The position numbers and the translations under genes were made by a program. Shown here one piece after another: positions 59,226-64,000 of a DNA stretch of 64,000 bases. The notes beneath the pieces are model-generated. The model was not told where the DNA came from. It saw only the letters and a list, made by a program, of their open reading frames with translations, and made no database searches. Numbering within the stretch: position 1 is the first letter of the stretch; the number at the start of each line of letters is the position of its first letter. This DNA comes from Osmia lignaria lignaria (lineage: Eukaryota; Arthropoda; Insecta; Hymenoptera; Megachilidae), in assembly GCF_051020975.1 (NCBI RefSeq), contig NW_027478169.1, forward strand, positions 2,542,001 to 2,606,000, given 5' to 3'.

Positions 59226-60932
59226 ATATCTCGGAAACGAAGCGAGCTATGGCAAAATGTTTAGAGACCTTTCTTGTAGAGAATTAAGTTTCCCACTTTT
59301 TATGTAGTATGATATTTTTTGATCAGATGCGTAGTTCTCGAGATATATCAAGATATTTAAAAGTTCCGAAGCCGCACCAACATAATAGAGATACAGAAAC
59401 ACCGTGGCCCCTTTCTTTGAGATAACTCTGCACTATTGCGCGCTGCAAATGCCACTTCCAGCTTAGCTGTGCAGAAGAAGAACAACAAGAAGAAGAAATA
59501 TCTCGAAATATGTCCGTCAGGCCCCTTCCCTTGAGATAAATCTGCAAATATCTCGGAAACGAAGCGAGCTATGGCAAAATGTTAAGACACCTTTTTTGTA
59601 GAGAATTATGTTTCCTACAATTTATCTTCTATGATATTTTTTGATCAGAAGCGTAGTTTTCGAGATATATCGAGATATTTAAAAGTTCCGAAGCCGCACC
59701 AACATAATAGAGATACAGAAACACCGTGGCCCCTTTCTTTGGGATAACTCTGCACTATTGCGAGCTGCAAATGCCACTTCCAGCTTAGCTGTGCAGAAGA
59801 AGAACAACAAGAAGAAGAAATATCTCGAAATATGTCCGTCAGGCCACTTCCCTTGAGATAAATCTGCAAATATCTCGGAAACGAAGCGAGCTATGGCAAA
59901 ATGTTAAGAGATTTTTTTTGTAGGGAATTAAGTTTCCTACTTTTTATGTTCGATGATATTTTTTGATCAGATGCGTAGTTCTCGAGATATATCAAGATAT
60001 TTAAAAGTTCCGAAGCTGCACGCATATAATGGAGGTACAGAAACACCGTGGCCTCTTTCTTTGAGATAACTCTGCACTATTGCGAGCTGCAAATGCCACT
60101 TCCAGCTTAGCTGTGCAGAAGAAGAACAACAAGAAGAAGAAACATCTCGAAATATGTCCGTCAGGCCCCTTCCCTTGAGATAAATCTGCAAATATCTCGG
60201 AAACGAAGCGAGCTATGGCAAAATGTTTAGAGACCTTTCTTGTAGAGAATTAGGTTTCCTACTTTTTATGTAGTATGATATTTTTTGATCAGATGCGTAG
60301 TTCTCGAGATATATCAAGATATTTAAAAGTTCCGAAGCCGCACCAACATAATAGAGATACAGAAACACCGTGGCCCCTTTCTTTGAGATAACTCTGCACT
60401 ATTGCGCGCTGCAAATGCCACTTCCAGCTTAGCTGTGCAGAAGAAGAACAACAAGAAGAAGAAATATCTCGAAATATGTCCGTCAGGCCCCTTCCCTTGA
60501 GATATATCTGTAAATATCTCGGAAACGAAGCGAGCTATGGCAAAATGTTAAGAGACCTTTTTTGTAGAGAATTAAGTTTCCTACTTTTTATCTTCTATGA
60601 TATTTTTTGATCAGATGCGTAGTTCTCGAGATATATCAAGATATTTAAAAGTTCCGAAGCCGCACCAAGATAATAGAGATACAGAAACACCGTGGCCCCT
60701 CTCTTTGAGATAACTCTGCACTAGTGCGAGCCGCAAATGCCACTTCCAGTTTAGCTGTGCACAAGAAGAACAACAAGAAGAAGAAATATCTCGAAATATG
60801 TCCGTTAGGCCCCTTCCCTTGAGATAAATCTGCAAATATCTCGGAAACGAAGCGAGCTATGGCAAAATGTTAAGAGACCTTTTTTGTAGAGAATTAAGTT
60901 TCCTACTTTTTATGTTCTATGATATTTTTTGA

Positions 60933-61157
60933 TCAGATGCGTAGTTCTCGAGATATACCAAGATATTTAAAAGTTCCGAAGCCGGACCAACATAATAGAG
61001 ATACAGAAACACCGTGGCCCCTTTCTTTGAGATAACTCTGCACTATTGCGAGCTGCAAATGCCACTTCCAGCTTAGCTGTGCAGAGGAAGAACAACAAGA
61101 AGAAGAAATATCTCGAAATATGTCCGTCAGGCCAGTTCCTTTGAGCTGAATCTGCAA
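60933..61157 (+). repeat. Variant with altered second sub-repeat (AGTTCCTTTGAGCTGAATC)
   Basis: The second internal sub-repeat, normally CCCCTTCCCTTGAGATAAATC, reads CAGTTCCTTTGAGCTGAATC at about 61,134. The same variant occurs at about 55,980 and 63,388, that is at steps of 5,152 and 2,254 bp (16 and 7 monomers). It removes one GAGATA site and several conserved C residues at once, so a single replacement or conversion event that then spread is likelier than serial point mutations. In all three copies the following monomer begins TTAAGAGACGTTTTTTG and is class B or B-like. Confidence 0.75.
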
Positions 61158-64000
61158 ATATCTCGGAAACGAAGCGAGCTATGGCAAAATGTTAAGAGAC
61201 GTTTTTTGTAGAGAATTATGTTTCCTACAATTTATGTTCTATGATATTTTTTGATCAGAAGCGTAGTTTTCGAGATATATCGAGATATTTAAAAGTTCCG
61301 AAGCCGCACCAACATAATAGGGATACAGAAACACCGTGGCCCCTTTCTTTGAGATAACTCTGCACTAGTGCGAGCCGCAAATGCCACTTCCAGCTTAGCT
61401 GTGCAGAAGAAGAACAACAAGAAGAAGAAATATCTCGAAATATGTCCATCAGGACCCTTCCCTTGAGATAAATCTGCAAATATCTCGGAAACGAAGCGAG
61501 CTATGGCAAAATGTTAAGAGACCTTTTTTGTAGACAATTATGTTTCCTACAATTTATGTTCTATGATATTTTTTGATCAGAAGCGTAGTTTTCGAGATAT
61601 ATCGAGATATTTAAAAGTTCCGAAGCCGCACCAACATAATAGAGATACAGAAACACCGTGGCCCCTTTCATTGAGATAACTCTGCACTAGTGCGAGCCGC
61701 AAATGCCACTTCCAGCTTAGCTGTGCAGAAGAAGAACTACAAGAAGAAGAAATATCTCGAAATATGTCCGTCAGGCCCCTTCCCTTGAGATAAATCTGCA
61801 AATATCTCGGAAACGAAGAGAGCTATGGCAAAATGTTAAGAGACATTTTTGGTAGAGAATTAAGTTTCCTACTTTTCATGTTCTATGATATTTTTTGATC
61901 AGATGCGTAGTTCTCGAGATATATCAAGATATTTAAAAGTTCCGAAGCCGCACCAACATAATAGAGATACAGAAACACCGTGGCCCCTTTCTTTGAGATA
62001 ACTCTGCACTATTGCGAGCTGCAAATGCCACTTCCAGCTTAGCTGTGCAGAAGAAGAACAACAAGAAGAAGAAATATCTCGAAATATGTCCGTCAGGCCC
62101 CTTCCCTTGAGATATATCTGCAAATATCTCGGAAACGAAGCGAGCTATGGCAAAATGTTAGGAGACCTTTTTTGTAGAGAATTATGTTTCCTACAATTTA
62201 GGTTCTATGATATTTTTTGATCAGAAGCGTAGTTTTCGAGATATATCGAGATATTTAAAAGTTCCGAAGCCGCACCAACATAATAGAGATACAGAAACAC
62301 CGTGGCCCCTTTCTTTGAGATAACTCTGCACTAGTGCGAGCCGCAAATGCCACTTCCAGCTTAGCTGTGCAGAAGAAGAACAACAAGAAGAAGAAATATC
62401 TCGAAATATGTCCGTCAGGCCCCTTCCCTTGAGATAAATATGCAAATATCTCGGAAACGAAGCGAGCTATGGCAAAATGTTAAGAGACCTTTTTTGTAGA
62501 GAATTAAGTTTCCTACTTTTTATGTTCTATGATATTTTTTGATCAGATGCGTAGTTCTCGAGATATATCAAGATATTTAAAAGTTCCGAAGCCGCACCAA
62601 CATAATAGAGATACAGAAACACCGTGGCCCCTTTCTTTGAGATAACTCTGCACTATTGCGAGCTGTAAATGCCACTTCCAGCTTAGCTGTGCAGAAGAAG
62701 AACAACAAGAAGAAGAAATATCTCGAAATATGTCCGTCAGGCCCCTTCCCTTGAGATATATCTGCAAATATCTCGGAAACGAAGCGAGCTATGGCAAAAT
62801 GTTAAGAGACCTTTTTTGTAGAGAATAATGTTTCCTACAATTTACGTTCTATGATATTTTTTGATCAGAAGCGTAGTTTTCGAGATATATCGAGATATTT
62901 AAAAGTTCCGAAGACGCACCAACATAATAGAGATACAGAAACACCGTGGCCCCTTTCTTTGAGATAACTGTGCGCTAGTGCGAGCCGCAAATGCCACTTC
63001 CAGCTTAGCTGTGCAGAAGAAGAACAACAAGAAGAAGAAATATCTCGAAATATGTCCGTCAGGCCCCTTCCCTTGAGATATATCTGCAAATATCTCGGAA
63101 ACGAAGTGAGCTATGGCAAAATGTTAAGAGACCGTTTTTGTAGAGAATTAAGTTTCCTACTTTTTATGTTCTATGACATTTTTTGATCAGACGCGTAGTT
63201 CTCGAGATATATCAAGATATTTAAAAGTTCCGAAGCCGCACCAACATAATAGAGATACAGAAACACCGTGGCCCCTTTCTTTGAGATAACTCTGCACTAT
63301 TGCGAGCTGCAAATGCCACTTCCAGCTTAGCTGTGCAGAAGAAGAACAACAAGAAGAAGAAATATCTCGAAATATGTCCGTCAGGCCAGTTCCTTTGAGC
63401 TGAATCTGCAAATATCTCGGAAACGAAGCGAGCTATGGCAAAATGTTAAGAGACGTTTTTTGTAGAGAATTATGTTTCCTACAATTTATGTTCTATGATA
63501 TTTTTTGATCAGAAGCGTAGTTTTCGAGATATATCGAGATATTTAAAAGTTCCGAAGACGCACCAACATAATAGAGATACAGAAACACCGTGGCCCCTTT
63601 CTTTGAGATAACTGTGCACTAGTGCGAGCCGCAAATGCCACTTCCAGCTTAGCTGTGCAGAAGAAGAACAACAAGAAGAAGAAATATCTCGAAATATGTC
63701 CGTCAGGCCCCTTCCCTTGAGATAAATCTGCAAATATCTCGGAAACGAAGAGAGCTATGGCAAAATGTTAAGAGACCTTTTTTGTAGAGAATTAAGTTTC
63801 CTACTTTTCATGTTCTATGATATTTTTTGATCAGATGCGTAGTTCTCGAGATATATCAAGATATTTAAAAGTTCCGAAGCCGCACCAACATAATAGAGAT
63901 ACAGAAACACCGTGGCCCCTTTCTTTGAGATAACTCTGCACTGTTGCGAGCTGTAAATGCCACTTCCAGCTTAGCTGTGCAGAAGAAGAACAACAAGAAG

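Larger units (their letters stand above)
1..64000 (+). repeat. Satellite DNA array, ~322-bp monomer, ~199 head-to-tail copies
   Basis: The same unit recurs at a 322-bp step from the first base to the last, always in the same orientation. A fixed landmark, the GATAAATCTGCAAATATCTC box, can be followed through the window, and the step deviates only to 318-321 bp in a few monomers. Most monomers differ from a consensus by a few to about twenty bases. No unique sequence, inserted element or inversion interrupts the array. The GC content of a hand-counted monomer is 39%. A unit of 322 bp is about twice a nucleosome repeat, a length common among satellites. Known biology of such arrays places them in centromeric, pericentromeric or subtelomeric heterochromatin. 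Which of these applies cannot be told from the sequence. I do not recognise the family by name. Confidence 0.99.
54435..64000 (+). repeat. Right-hand mosaic region
   Basis: About 30 monomers with frequent class B units, Z-like TATGTAGTATG units (near 58,979, 59,301 and 60,266) and many short shared blocks. Unlike 12-50 kb there is no long higher-order repeat. Hybrid class B monomers with TTCTCGAG instead of TTTTCGAG occur at 54,815 and 56,103. A TGA-creating CATCATAG variant is at about 55,518. The region ends inside a monomer at the window edge. Confidence 0.7.

Noticed and set aside
433..63733. About 190 minus-strand open frames of 73-89 codons as protein-coding genes
   Set aside because: Each is the same segment of the satellite monomer read on the minus strand. 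They start with TTG, not ATG, no domain is recognisable, and several copies carry stops or frameshifts. Conservation follows from the repeat itself.
1..64000. CRISPR array
   Set aside because: The period is 322 bp and the whole unit is conserved. There are no short repeats separated by unrelated spacers and no cas-like genes.
1..64000. rDNA spacer, histone or tRNA cluster repeats
   Set aside because: No rRNA, tRNA box or histone-like sequence occurs in the unit, and 322 bp is too short for such gene clusters with spacers.
1..64000. Long terminal repeats or tandem transposon copies
   Set aside because: No terminal repeats, target-site duplications, primer-binding site or polymerase-like reading frame is seen. 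The unit is too short and uniform.

Overview
The whole 64-kb window is one uninterrupted satellite DNA array. A unit of about 322 bp is repeated head to tail, in one orientation, about 199 times. The window opens and closes inside a monomer. I found no gene, RNA gene, transposon, CRISPR array or unique spacer. Every stretch of a few hundred bases aligns to the same unit, and the few length changes are indels of 1 to 4 bp. The monomer is about 39% GC (127 of 322 bases in a hand-counted copy). It carries about 11 CpG, close to chance expectation. The array size, near-identical monomers and layered higher-order repeats point to a eukaryotic centromeric, pericentromeric or other heterochromatic block. 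The undepleted CpG argues against a heavily methylated vertebrate or plant germline and fits an invertebrate such as an arthropod. I do not recognise the satellite family, so the organism is an inference only.

Layout. 1-2,625: a five-monomer higher-order repeat (1,607 bp) and part of a second copy. 2,626-11,995: a mosaic of short shared blocks displaced by 5, 8 or 11 monomers, with one block shared with 12.3-12.9 kb. 11,996-18,755 and 18,756-24,228: two tandem copies of a 6,760-bp (21-monomer) unit, the second lacking four monomers. 17,015-33,426 and 33,427-49,838: two tandem copies of a 16,412-bp (51-monomer) unit with no difference noticed. This large duplication includes most of the 6.76-kb structure, so a further copy of that lies at 35,168-40,640. 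48.6-54.8 kb: a domain built from recurring monomer classes, mostly in threes, with a 2,254-bp displaced copy and an exact 966-bp trimer duplication. 54.4-64 kb: another mosaic, with runs of near-identical neighbouring monomers.

How it works together. Nothing here looks like a set of cooperating genes. The window records unequal crossing-over and gene conversion at scales from tens of bases to 16 kb. Breakpoints fall in register, inside hybrid monomers that can be bracketed to 20-50 bp. The monomer itself looks like the product of an older internal duplication, and it carries an unusual excess of the hexamer GAGATA on both strands. A 74-codon frame on the minus strand is open in most monomers, but it starts with TTG, not ATG, and is broken in about a dozen, so I do not annotate it as coding. 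The very long exact duplication could be real and recent or an assembly error, and that is the main caution for any reader.
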